Origin: an uncultured Actinomycetes bacterium | GTDB lineage: Bacteria; Actinomycetota; Actinomycetes; S36-B12 | Direction of reading: 5' to 3' | DNA: 15,341 bases | Assembly: GCA_913061025.1 (NCBI GenBank) | Contig: CAJXUJ010000016.1 | Coordinates: 1 to 15,341 of the forward strand | Shown: positions 1 through 7,320 of the stretch, in pieces | How positions within the stretch are numbered: position 1 is the first letter of the stretch | How the letters are laid out: the number at the start of each line of letters is the position of its first letter | Position numbers and translations under genes: made by a program | The notes under the pieces: model-generated | The model's input: the letters and a program-made list of their open reading frames with translations, nothing else | Databases searched by the model: none | What the model was told of the DNA's origin: nothing

Positions 1-2084
1 TCGTCTGCCCGCCGAATCAATTCATCGACGCTCTGGCCGTCATTTGGCAAGATCGACACCACTCCAATGCTCACGCCGACCGACAGTGCCCCGGCATCCG
101 TGTCAACCGAGAGCGCATTGATTTCGGGCACGAACGACTGTGCAATCTCCAACCCTTTGTCGAGCCCACAGTTGACGAGGATGATCGCAAATTCATCTCC
201 ACCCAACCGGGCAACAGCGTCGCGGTTACGTACGTTCTCGGAGAAGGTTTGCCCAACCTCCTGCAACAAACGATCTCCCGCCTCGTGGCCACCACGATCG
301 TTGACTGCCTTGAAGTTGTCGAGATCGATGTACATGAGAACGTGCGACGAACCATCTGACTTAGAGCGCTCCCGGACTGCGTTCAGCGTTCGCAGAAAGG
401 CTCGCCTGTTTTGAAGACCGGTGAGTTCATCGGTGTTCGCCTCACGCCCAGCGTCTTCCGCTCGTTGCTTTGCCAGGCGTTCGAGTCCGGTGACCAGGAG
501 TACGAACGACTGCAAGAGCGTCAATATGACCAGACCGATGACGTCAATGATCGGGGGGATCGGTCGGTAGGTGGCAGCGAACTCACCGCTCGTCGGCATG
601 ACGTCGATCTGCCAATCCCTGCCATAAAACTCGAAACTGTCACTCGCCACGGCGGCTTCGACGCGCGAGGTCTCGTCGATCGTCGCCGAATTGATAGCAG
701 GACGCACCGCGACGGGCTCTGGCTCCTCGCTGACGGTGACGTCCTCCAGGGTAATTTCAACGTCATCCCAGGCCGGATTGTTGAACGTGTCAGTGAGTAG
801 ATCGCCGAGTCGGTAGACGCCAACGGCAAAACCCTTGAGATCGCGGGTTGAACCTGGATCGCTGGCCGAGCGTTCAAACACCGGCGCCAAAGCGAGGATC
901 CCCTTTTGAGTGCCAGATTCTTGGACCAGATCGATCGGTGCCGTGGCAATCGGGACACCCAGTTCACGAGAACGATCGATCGCCTCTTTGCGAACGGGAT
1001 TGGAACTGATATCAAATCCGAGAGCGGCAAGGTTTTCCAACAACGGCTCGATGAATCCGACCGGAACGTACTCGTCCCGCTCCGTCACCGGAACAAGGTT
1101 GCCTGATTCGTCTCGTTCGGTCACGGTGTAATCATCAAGGCCCTGGTCGGTGCGCTGCGAGGCCTCAAACTCAGCCAATTCCTCAGGAGTAACAAGAGGG
1201 TTCCAGGAGAGTGCCTGCAGATTGTCGAAGCGTTCCAGAGCCCCCTTGGTGTAGCTCTGGAACTCTTCCGCATTCACTTGCTCCGACGATTCGAAGAAAC
1301 TCGCCAAGCCTTCGAGGGACTCCTGATGGCGCGCAATGTTGCGCTGAAGTTCGCCGGCGGCACTCGTTGCCAATCGACCAAGTGCTAATTCGCGTTCCGT
1401 ACGTGCTGTCATATCGGCCTGAACGAACAATCCCGCGTAAAGGCCAACACCGACAAGTACAGGAATCGCCACGCGGAGGCGGCGACCATTCCAGGTCGGA
1501 CCCTGACCGGGAATAACCATGAGAGCCAAAGGAGCGAACACGACCACACCGATGGAGTCCCCAGCCCACCACGTCACCCACACCAACAGCGCCTGGTCAA
1601 AGCTCACTAAGCCGAGAGAAAACTGAGCGATGCTCGAGAGCGTCGCGTTTATCGTCGCTGCGACCGGACCGGCAAGCAGCAAGAAAGCAACGATCTGGAA
1701 TGCCCCGGTCAGACTCGGCCGGCGTCCTACTACCCGGGTAACGAGTGCAGACCCGACCATCGCCTGGAGCGCCGCCCCTATGCCGATGGCGAGTGTGACC
1801 ACCATCGCCTCGCGGGTCAAAACACCCTCGCGCGCCAGCGAGAAGCCGTTCGCAGCGATCGAACCAAGCAGAACGGCCGGCGCCAAACGCCAGCCCCAGG
1901 CGTAAACCACCGCGAAGCCGATGCCGGCTGCCGGCCAGAGCGGTGACGCCAAACCGGCGTATTGGCCGATGCTCAAGGTCAGGGCACCCACGACGCCGTA
2001 GAGGACGAGAACCCCGAGATTCAAGGTGAGTAGTCGAATACCCGTCGGAGGCATGGCCCATGAGCGGACTTCAGTCCCGGCCAC
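1..2084 (-). CDS. Membrane diguanylate cyclase, MASE1-CHASE-GGDEF (C-terminus outside window)
   Basis: Predicted to make cyclic di-GMP from two GTP in response to an extracytoplasmic signal. The frame is open from the left edge to the start, about 694 residues. Residues 11-215 are hydrophobic and carry the MASE1 signatures LWPAAGIGFA and WWAGDSIGVVVFAP. A CHASE-type extracytoplasmic region follows (about 230-500, with QALSWNPLVTPEEL near 290-305), then a membrane helix near 509-532. The cyclase domain has DELTGLQNRRAF, YIDLDNFKAVND and an intact GGDEF at 628-632. RNRD lies exactly five residues upstream, which is the RxxD inhibitory I-site. The sequence stops just short of the domain's end, so an EAL domain further on cannot be excluded. 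I chose the GTG at 2084 because it has a strong Shine-Dalgarno; the in-frame ATG at 2054 has none. Domain calls are strong; the ligand is unknown. Confidence 0.93.
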   Translation of the reverse strand, partial: MAGTEVRSWAMPPTGIRLLTLNLGVLVLYGVVGALTLSIGQYAGLASPLWPAAGIGFAVVYAWGWRLAPAVLLGSIAANGFSLAREGVLTREAMVVTLAIGIGAALQAMVGSALVTRVVGRRPSLTGAFQIVAFLLLAGPVAATINATLSSIAQFSLGLVSFDQALLVWVTWWAGDSIGVVVFAPLALMVIPGQGPTWNGRRLRVAIPVLVGVGLYAGLFVQADMTARTERELALGRLATSAAGELQRNIARHQESLEGLASFFESSEQVNAEEFQSYTKGALERFDNLQALSWNPLVTPEELAEFEASQRTDQGLDDYTVTERDESGNLVPVTERDEYVPVGFIEPLLENLAALGFDISSNPVRKEAIDRSRELGVPIATAPIDLVQESGTQKGILALAPVFERSASDPGSTRDLKGFAVGVYRLGDLLTDTFNNPAWDDVEITLEDVTVSEEPEPVAVRPAINSATIDETSRVEAAVASDSFEFYGRDWQIDVMPTSGEFAATYRPIPPIIDVIGLVILTLLQSFVLLVTGLERLAKQRAEDAGREANTDELTGLQNRRAFLRTLNAVRERSKSDGSSHVLMYIDLDNFKAVNDRGGHEAGDRLLQEVGQTFSENVRNRDAVARLGGDEFAIILVNCGLDKGLEIAQSFVPEINALSVDTDAGALSVGVSIGVVSILPNDGQSVDELIRRAD

Positions 2085-2090
2085 CCGATG

Positions 2091-2098
2091 CCTCCCTC
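2091..2098 (-). promoter_or_regulatory. Shine-Dalgarno GAGGGAGG that decides a GTG start
   Basis: On the minus strand GAGGGAGG lies 6 nt before the GTG at 2084. The alternative ATG at 2054 has no purine-rich stretch at a suitable distance. This supports a ten-residue longer N-terminus for the diguanylate cyclase. Confidence 0.7.
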
Positions 2099-2158
2099 TT
2101 CGACAAGTGCTCAGCGAATGCGTCCACTGCCCGTGCGCCCACAGGTCCTTCTCGAACC

Positions 2159-2204
2159 ATTATCGGCTTAGCAGCGGTGTTTAAGCCTTTCCGGGGTCGA
2201 TAAT
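2159..2204. promoter_or_regulatory. Candidate divergent promoter region with an inverted repeat
   Basis: The 139-bp gap between the cyclase (-) and the AI-2E-family gene (+) holds GATAAT on the plus strand (2199-2204) and GATAAT on the minus strand (2159-2164). Both resemble -10 hexamers pointing outward. Between them lies an inverted repeat, GGCTTA (2165-2170) and TAAGCC (2182-2187), with an 11-nt spacer that could be an operator or a small hairpin. No good -35 hexamer is seen for either direction. Assignment is by pattern only. Confidence 0.35.
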
Positions 2205-2223
2205 CAGGCATTACTGCTCTGAC

Positions 2224-3432
2224 ATGGGTGCCGACGCCCCGCCGATGCGGTTGGATCAGTTCATGGCCGACGAGCAGTCCACTCCACCACCCCCACGCGC
2301 ATCCCTACGCGACGTCCGATTGAGCCCCGGAAATATCTGGCGGGTCGGCCTTGTCGTCCTGGCACTCGTCGGCCTCGCCCTGTTCATCAAGTTCCTGCTC
2401 GAAGACGGAGGCGGCGTTCTCTTCGTCATCCTCATGGCGTGGTTCGCGGCTCTCGCGATGGCACCACTCGTGGAGCGCATGTCCCGCGTTATGAAACGAG
2501 GGCTCGCGACGATCATCGTGATGGTCGCTTTTCTTCTCTTCGCGGCCTTCTTCCTCCTCGCCTTCGGCAATCTGCTCGTCGACCAACTCGTGCAGCTCGC
2601 GATGGAGGTGCCGAGCGTTATTGATCAGGCACTCGGCTGGGCCAATGAGCGGCTGGGGACGGCATATGAGTTCAACGACATCCTCGCGATGTTTGATGTG
2701 GAGACCGCCGATCTCGCCGTTTACGCCGGGGAGATCGTGGTCGGTGTTCTCGGATTCGTGACATCGCTCGTCGGCAGCATCTTCAGCATCTTCACCTTCG
2801 GGCTTTTCCTGTTCTACTTCTCCGCACAATTGCCACAGTTCCAGCGCTGGGTTGCGAGCCTGTTCCCCGAGCGCGCGCAGGAATTCGTGATGAACGTGTG
2901 GCGCCTGACCTCCGAGAAGACCGGTGGCTATATCGGCGCCCGCGTAATCCTTGCGTCGATCAACTCAGCAACCACGGCGGTGGTCTTCCTCATCATCGAC
3001 ATGCCCTACTGGCTGCCCCTAGCCCTGTGGACCGGCATCGTGGCGCAATTCGTTCCCACGATCGGCACGTACATCTCGATTGCCCTGCCCGTCTTGGTCG
3101 GCCTACTCAGCGACAACCCACTGGTCGGCGTACTCGCCCTTGCTTGGGCTGTTCTCTACCAGCAGGTCGAGAACCTGACCATCGAACCGCGCATCAGCGC
3201 CAAGGCGGTCAACGTAAACCCGGCCGTGGCGTTCGGTTCCGTCCTTCTCGGCGCCTCGCTATTCGGCGTGGCCGGAGCCTTCCTCGCGATACCCGTAACA
3301 GCGATGCTGCTGTCTCTATTGGATATCTACGGCAAGCGATACGAGTTGATCGCTGAACTGCGCGGCAACGACGACGCTTCGACACCTCAACTCGAACAGG
3401 CCGCCGACTCCGACACTTCAGACGGGTCCTAG
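2224..3432 (+). CDS. AI-2E family (UPF0118) membrane transporter
   Basis: A 402-residue polytopic membrane protein of the AI-2E/PerM/YdbI-type family. Members are efflux or antiport permeases; the substrate is unknown here, and the family name does not prove autoinducer-2 export. A charged, proline-rich N-terminus (about 35 residues) is followed by hydrophobic segments near 38-60, 64-83 and 97-120. A soluble stretch (about 120-165) separates these from a further group of helices between about 170 and 370. The family-typical late stretch around VPTIGTYISIALPVLVGLL and LYQQVENLTIEPRI is present. The C-terminus is acidic. The ATG at 2224 has no clear Shine-Dalgarno; in-frame ATGs at 2245 and 2263 are alternatives. 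It ends 2 nt before the acyl-CoA dehydrogenase, so the two may share a transcript. Confidence 0.9.
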   Translation: MGADAPPMRLDQFMADEQSTPPPPRASLRDVRLSPGNIWRVGLVVLALVGLALFIKFLLEDGGGVLFVILMAWFAALAMAPLVERMSRVMKRGLATIIVMVAFLLFAAFFLLAFGNLLVDQLVQLAMEVPSVIDQALGWANERLGTAYEFNDILAMFDVETADLAVYAGEIVVGVLGFVTSLVGSIFSIFTFGLFLFYFSAQLPQFQRWVASLFPERAQEFVMNVWRLTSEKTGGYIGARVILASINSATTAVVFLIIDMPYWLPLALWTGIVAQFVPTIGTYISIALPVLVGLLSDNPLVGVLALAWAVLYQQVENLTIEPRISAKAVNVNPAVAFGSVLLGASLFGVAGAFLAIPVTAMLLSLLDIYGKRYELIAELRGNDDASTPQLEQAADSDTSDGS

Positions 3433-3434
3433 TC

Positions 3435-4649
3435 ATGGATCTCGGACCCAGCACTCGAGCGCAGGAGTACGCGGCGACGCTCTCTCAGTTCATGGACGAC
3501 CACGTCTACCCAGCCGAGCCGATCTATGCACAACAGCGACGGGAACTCACGGCCGAGGGCAAGCTCCATCACCTCCCGCCGGTTGTTGAGGAGCTCAAGT
3601 CGATCGCCCGCTCGCAGGGACTGTGGAATCTCTTCCTGCCCGATTGCTCGGACCCCGAGCACGGACTCTCAGTCCTCGACTATGCCTACCTTGCGGAGAT
3701 CACCGGCCGCTCAATCGAGATTGCACCCGAGGCCATCAACTGCTCCGCACCGGACACCGGAAATATGGAAGTCCTGCACATGTTCGGAACGGTGGAACAG
3801 CAGCAAAGATGGCTGCAACCCCTTCTGGATGGCCAAATCCGATCGGGCTTCGCGATGACCGAGCCGGACGTTGCATCCTCGGACGCCACAAATATTTCCA
3901 CGCGCATTGAACGCGACGGCGACGAGTACGTCATCAACGGCCGCAAGTGGTGGACCACCGGGGCACTGGATCCACGCTGCGAAGTGCTCATAGTCATGGG
4001 CAAGACCGATCCGGAGGCCGACACGCACCGCCAGCAGTCGATGGTCTTGGTGCCCATGGACACTCCGGGTGTCACTGTGCACCGATCTCTTCCCGTCTTC
4101 GGCTACCACGACCAGCACGGACACGGAGAAATCGAGTTCGACAACGTCCGAGTACCCGTCACGAATCTGATCGGCGAGGAAGGAGCCGGATTCGCGATTG
4201 CTCAAGCACGACTGGGACCCGGACGTATCCACCACTGCATGCGAATGATCGGACTGGCCGAACGAGCCCTGGACATGACGGTCGATCGTGCGAAGGAAAG
4301 AGTCGCTTTCGGCGGTCCGCTCGCGGACCAGGGCGTCATCCGCGAGTCCATTGCCCTGTCGCGTATCGAGATCGAGCAGGCACGCCTGCTAACTCTGAAA
4401 GCTGCCGCGATGATCGACGAGGTGGGCGCGAAGGGGGCACGAACGGAAATCGCGGCAATCAAGGTGGTGGCGCCGCGCGTTGCGTGTGACGTGATCGACC
4501 GAGCCATTCAGGTGCACGGTGGAGCCGGAGTCAGCGATGACACCCCTCTCGCCAACATGTACGCCGGGGCTCGTTCACTTCGACTTGCCGATGGTCCAGA
4601 CGAGGTCCACCTGCGCGACATCGCTCGAGTCGAACTGCGACGACGATGA
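3435..4649 (+). CDS. Acyl-CoA dehydrogenase, ACAD10/11- and LvaC-like
   Basis: A 404-residue FAD-dependent acyl-CoA dehydrogenase-fold protein. The N-terminal helical part (to about 130) is followed by the middle beta domain with GFAMTEPDVASSDATN and INGRKWWTTGA. The C-terminal helical domain has QVHGGAGVSDDTPLA and ends with LADGPDEVH. In ordinary acyl-CoA dehydrogenases the equivalent of ADGPDEV is YEG-x-x-E-x with a catalytic Glu. Here Asp386 stands at that place, as I recall for the ACAD10/11 subfamily. Length is normal. The stop overlaps the start of the next gene as ATGA, and that gene encodes an APH-fold kinase. In ACAD11 the same two domains are fused, and in Pseudomonas levulinate catabolism they are LvaC and LvaA. 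I therefore infer action on 4-hydroxy- or 4-phospho-acyl-CoA rather than simple 2,3-dehydrogenation. Family call firm; substrate inferred. Confidence 0.9.
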   Translation: MDLGPSTRAQEYAATLSQFMDDHVYPAEPIYAQQRRELTAEGKLHHLPPVVEELKSIARSQGLWNLFLPDCSDPEHGLSVLDYAYLAEITGRSIEIAPEAINCSAPDTGNMEVLHMFGTVEQQQRWLQPLLDGQIRSGFAMTEPDVASSDATNISTRIERDGDEYVINGRKWWTTGALDPRCEVLIVMGKTDPEADTHRQQSMVLVPMDTPGVTVHRSLPVFGYHDQHGHGEIEFDNVRVPVTNLIGEEGAGFAIAQARLGPGRIHHCMRMIGLAERALDMTVDRAKERVAFGGPLADQGVIRESIALSRIEIEQARLLTLKAAAMIDEVGAKGARTEIAAIKVVAPRVACDVIDRAIQVHGGAGVSDDTPLANMYAGARSLRLADGPDEVHLRDIARVELRRR

Positions 4650-5710
4650 CAGCAGAGTCCGCGGTCCGAGACGAGGATGGATTCGACGTTGCTCGAATGG
4701 ATGCCTGGCTTCGTGACCAGATTCCCGACCTGCCCGGATCCCCGCCACTCGTTCAGCAATTCACCCGTGGTGCGTCGAACCTGACCTACCGACTGTCCTA
4801 TCCAGACCGCGAACTAGTCCTCCGGCGTCCACCGACAGGCACCAAGGCAGCATCCGCCCACGACATGGGCAGGGAGGTGCACGTCATCACCCACGTGCGC
4901 GATCAATTTCCCTACGTACCGGACGTTCGGGCGTACTGCACAGACGAATCGATCATCGGATCGATCTTCTACGTCATGGAGTATCTCGAGGGCACGATCT
5001 TGCGCCCGGATAACGCTCCCGATTTCACACCCGAGATGTGCGAGAAGGTCGGGCGCGTCTACGTCGACCGCTGGGCTGATTTGCATTCCATCGACGTCGA
5101 TGACGCCGGGCTGAGTGATTGGGGCAAAGGTCCTGGATACGTCGAGCGTCAGATCCGGGGCTGGTCCGATCGCTACCGCAGGGCTCGAACCGACGACGTT
5201 CCCGACGGCGAATCCGTCATGGCGTGGCTGGATGACAATCGGCCCAGTGACGTCGCCGCGTGCGTGATCCATGGCGACTGGCGCCTGGACAACATGGTGA
5301 TGGACAGCGCTTCGCTGCTGGCGGGGCGTGATCCCGTCGTCGTTGGTGTTCTTGACTGGGAGATGGCAACGATCGGTGATCCGCTGATGGATGTCGGTGC
5401 TGCTCTCGCCTACTGGATTGACGCAAAGGATGCCGACGTGGACCCAGCCTTCGCCATGCTGAAACGGCAACCAAGTGACCTTCCGGGAATGCCGAGTCGC
5501 CAAGACATCATGCGGCGTTACGAGCAACGCATGGGTTTCACCGACGTGGACTGGACCTTCTACGAGGTATACGGACTCTTTCGTCTCGCCGTCATCTTGC
5601 AGCAGATTTGGGCGCGGTACGTCTCAGGTGAAACCAGCAACCCGGCGTTCGCGCCATTCGGTCAGGCGGTGCGAGTGCTAGTCGACCGGGCAGCCCGGAC
5701 CCGACAGTGA
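4646..5710 (+). CDS. APH-fold kinase, LvaA / ACAD10-11 kinase-domain-like
   Basis: A 354-residue phosphotransferase of the aminoglycoside phosphotransferase fold, in the branch that pairs with acyl-CoA dehydrogenases. Visible motifs are GASNLTY (about 42-48, nucleotide loop), LVLRRPPTG (57-65, strand with the conserved Arg), AHDMGREV (71-78), HGDWRLDN with His209, Asp211 and Asn216 (catalytic loop), and VLDWEMATIGDP with Asp237 (metal-binding). All residues needed for phosphotransfer appear present. The ATG overlaps the upstream stop (ATGA), implying translational coupling and a shared job with the dehydrogenase. The best functional model is ATP-dependent phosphorylation of 4-hydroxyacyl-CoA, as for LvaA in levulinate use. 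An antibiotic-resistance role is unlikely given the partner. Its last 33 bp overlap the convergent LytR_C gene. Confidence 0.88.
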   Translation: MTAESAVRDEDGFDVARMDAWLRDQIPDLPGSPPLVQQFTRGASNLTYRLSYPDRELVLRRPPTGTKAASAHDMGREVHVITHVRDQFPYVPDVRAYCTDESIIGSIFYVMEYLEGTILRPDNAPDFTPEMCEKVGRVYVDRWADLHSIDVDDAGLSDWGKGPGYVERQIRGWSDRYRRARTDDVPDGESVMAWLDDNRPSDVAACVIHGDWRLDNMVMDSASLLAGRDPVVVGVLDWEMATIGDPLMDVGAALAYWIDAKDADVDPAFAMLKRQPSDLPGMPSRQDIMRRYEQRMGFTDVDWTFYEVYGLFRLAVILQQIWARYVSGETSNPAFAPFGQAVRVLVDRAARTRQ

Positions 5711-6286
5711 AGGCGACGGAGACGCAAGCGACGCAGCCACTTCACCCTCTGCCAACAGACCTTCGAATCCACGCCCAATAGAGAAGTCAACTCGAGGTCC
5801 GCTCCGGTCGTCTTCGACGAGAACGGCTTCCGGGATAAAGAACTGCAAGAGCCGCGCGTTGTCCACCCCCTTGGGCCCGTAACGGATCTCCCCGACGCCA
5901 CGAAGCGAGACGCCCAGAGGATCGTTCTCTACTTTGTTGATGCGAAAACCGCGGAGACTCAAGTCCTGAGCCGTGGTGCTTGCCAGCCCAGCGCGTTTGG
6001 TTGAGTTGTAGACGTTCACCACCACCGCATCCGGTCGCGGAAGGACCTCAGCGGCGGAGATCAACGTGGTTTCGCATGGTTCGGGTTCGGCTGTCTCCTC
6101 AGCGCTGGGGCTGGCCGGATCGACTTCACCCGCAACGATCGTCGGACGTTCCTCATCTCCCGACACCAACAATGAAACGCCGAATCCAATCGCGAAGAGC
6201 ACCAGCATCGAAACCGCGACCAGCAGAGCGATCAACCACGTGGGTCGTCGCGCCGGTGGGCGCCGCATAGGTCCAAGGGTGCTCAT
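5678..6286 (-). CDS. Membrane-anchored LytR_C domain protein
   Basis: A 202-residue protein with a short basic N-terminus, one membrane helix (about 17-42), an acidic Pro/Glu-rich linker (about 43-72) and a C-terminal domain (about 85-175). The domain shows AVVVNVYNSTKRAGLA, the typical opening of the LytR cell-envelope-related C-terminal domain (PF13399). The catalytic LytR-CpsA-Psr domain is missing, as in many stand-alone actinobacterial LytR_C proteins. It is presumably an exported, anchored envelope protein; its biochemical role is unknown. The ATG at 6286 overlaps the tadA stop as ATGA, so it is likely translated from the tadA message. An in-frame ATG at 6268 is an alternative start. 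The 3' end overlaps the convergent kinase gene. Confidence 0.82.
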   Translation of the reverse strand: MSTLGPMRRPPARRPTWLIALLVAVSMLVLFAIGFGVSLLVSGDEERPTIVAGEVDPASPSAEETAEPEPCETTLISAAEVLPRPDAVVVNVYNSTKRAGLASTTAQDLSLRGFRINKVENDPLGVSLRGVGEIRYGPKGVDNARLLQFFIPEAVLVEDDRSGPRVDFSIGRGFEGLLAEGEVAASLASPSPSLSGPGCPVD

Positions 6287-6783
6287 CGGGCCCCACTGTA
6301 GGGAGCGTCCTCGACGTCCCCCCGCCTGTCCGCGAGGAATTCACGGAGAAGCTGCGAGCACTCCTCGGTTCTGACACCACTCACCACTTCGAGTTGGTGG
6401 TTGAGGCGACGGTCCCGCACGAGATCCCAACGTGACCCGGCCGCGCCGTACTGCTCGTTCCACGTTCCGATGACCAGGGTGGAGATTCGCGCGAGCACCG
6501 ATGCGCCCGCGCACATCGGACATGGCTCGACGGTGACGAGCAGCGTGCAATCGCCGAGCCGCCAGTCACCGCGGCGCTGCGCGGCGGCACGCAGGGCCAG
6601 GATCTCCGCATGGGCGGTCGGATCACTATCGATCTCCCGCCGATTCGATGCGACGCTAAGAACCTGGCCATCGCCATCCACCACGACTGCACCGATAGGG
6701 ATGTCGCCTCGCTCTCCGGCAGCCCTCGCCTCTATCAAGGCGACGTCCATCAAGTCCGAGTATCTGGCCTGACGCTGTGACAT
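6283..6783 (-). CDS. tadA: tRNA-specific adenosine deaminase TadA
   Basis: Deaminates A34 of tRNA-Arg(ACG) to inosine so that one tRNA reads several Arg codons. The 166-residue protein has the zinc deaminase signature His58-Ala-Glu60 (in TAHAEILALR) and Pro87-Cys88-Pro-Met-Cys91 (in VEPCPMCAGA). It also has the TadA-type WRL, ARI, GAAGS and NHQLEVVSG stretches. I chose the ATG at 6783: it gives a family-like N-terminus (SQRQARYSDLMDVAL) and overlaps the upstream gene's stop as TGATG. An in-frame GTG at 6804 would add seven residues but has no Shine-Dalgarno. It sits in a three-gene coupled unit with the deaminase-associated protein before it and the LytR_C protein after it. Essential in most bacteria. 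Confidence 0.95.
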   Translation of the reverse strand: MSQRQARYSDLMDVALIEARAAGERGDIPIGAVVVDGDGQVLSVASNRREIDSDPTAHAEILALRAAAQRRGDWRLGDCTLLVTVEPCPMCAGASVLARISTLVIGTWNEQYGAAGSRWDLVRDRRLNHQLEVVSGVRTEECSQLLREFLADRRGDVEDAPYSGAR

Positions 6784-7262
6784 CACCCGCTCGCGCGTGA
6801 CCACTGGGCAGCAATGCCCAATCGCTCGGCTATCGACGAGAGCTGCTCATCCGGATAAAGATCCTCGTTCGAGCACAGGAGTTCGATGTCCTCTCCGCTG
6901 ATCCCGAATTCCTCGAGGAGTCGAACGTCACCGGCTGGCTCCAGCTCTTCAACGTCGTCGTCGTTCAAGCCGAGCATGTCCACCGCTTCCTCGGCCAACG
7001 ACCAATCCCAGGAAGCCGCGCCGTCGCTCAGCAGAATCCAGCGACCCTGACCGGCTTCACGAACAAGAAGGAAAAAATCGTCCCCGATCGTCACCGCTCC
7101 GAAGACACCACCTTCCCCGGGGAACCTCGAGAGCGCGGTGATCAACGAATCCATGGACACCGCGGATCGGGCTGGAAGGCTCGACACCTGCCACACACCC
7201 TCTTCACGCCAGAAGACGATCGACAGGTCGATGTCCTCGACGCTCACCACCTGCGTGCCCAT
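6783..7262 (-). CDS. Putative tRNA adenosine deaminase-associated protein
   Basis: A 159-residue acidic cytoplasmic protein without membrane segments or known catalytic motifs. Its position immediately upstream of tadA, the stop/start overlap TGATG, the strongly acidic composition and the family-like stretches (WQVSSLPARSAVSMDSLITA, FLLVREA, WSLAEEAVDMLG) match the actinobacterial family annotated as 'tRNA adenosine deaminase-associated protein'. Function is unproven; constant linkage suggests it assists or regulates TadA. The ATG at 7262 is the first gene start of the unit, facing upp across a 58-bp divergent gap. Confidence 0.82.
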   Translation of the reverse strand: MGTQVVSVEDIDLSIVFWREEGVWQVSSLPARSAVSMDSLITALSRFPGEGGVFGAVTIGDDFFLLVREAGQGRWILLSDGAASWDWSLAEEAVDMLGLNDDDVEELEPAGDVRLLEEFGISGEDIELLCSNEDLYPDEQLSSIAERLGIAAQWSRASG

Positions 7263-7307
7263 AGGTAGATCGTGTCATGAGGCGCACCTTCGCGTCACCT
7301 CTACGAC

Positions 7308-7320
7308 TACCCTGCACCTC
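7308..7320 (+). promoter_or_regulatory. Possible -10 element for a leaderless upp transcript
   Basis: TACCCT (7308-7313) fits the TAnnnT pattern and lies 7 nt before the upp ATG. That spacing places transcription start at or next to the start codon. No Shine-Dalgarno precedes the ATG, so a leaderless mRNA would explain the arrangement. No convincing -35 is seen. Confidence 0.3.

Noticed and set aside
2224..3432. Evidence for AI-2 quorum sensing
   Set aside because: AI-2E is a family name; no luxS or Lsr genes are present, and most members have other or unknown substrates.
4814..5527. 237-codon antisense frame
   Set aside because: Lies wholly inside the kinase gene, whose motifs are clear; no recognisable protein pattern.
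4646..5710. Aminoglycoside resistance gene
   Set aside because: The fold is APH-like, but the motifs (GASNLTY, LRRPPTG, HGDWRLDN) and the overlapping acyl-CoA dehydrogenase point to the ACAD11/LvaA branch.
7138..7320. 61-codon in-frame extension of upp
   Set aside because: It covers the divergent deaminase-associated gene and lacks any family match; MRTLVIDHP at 7321 is the usual Upp start.
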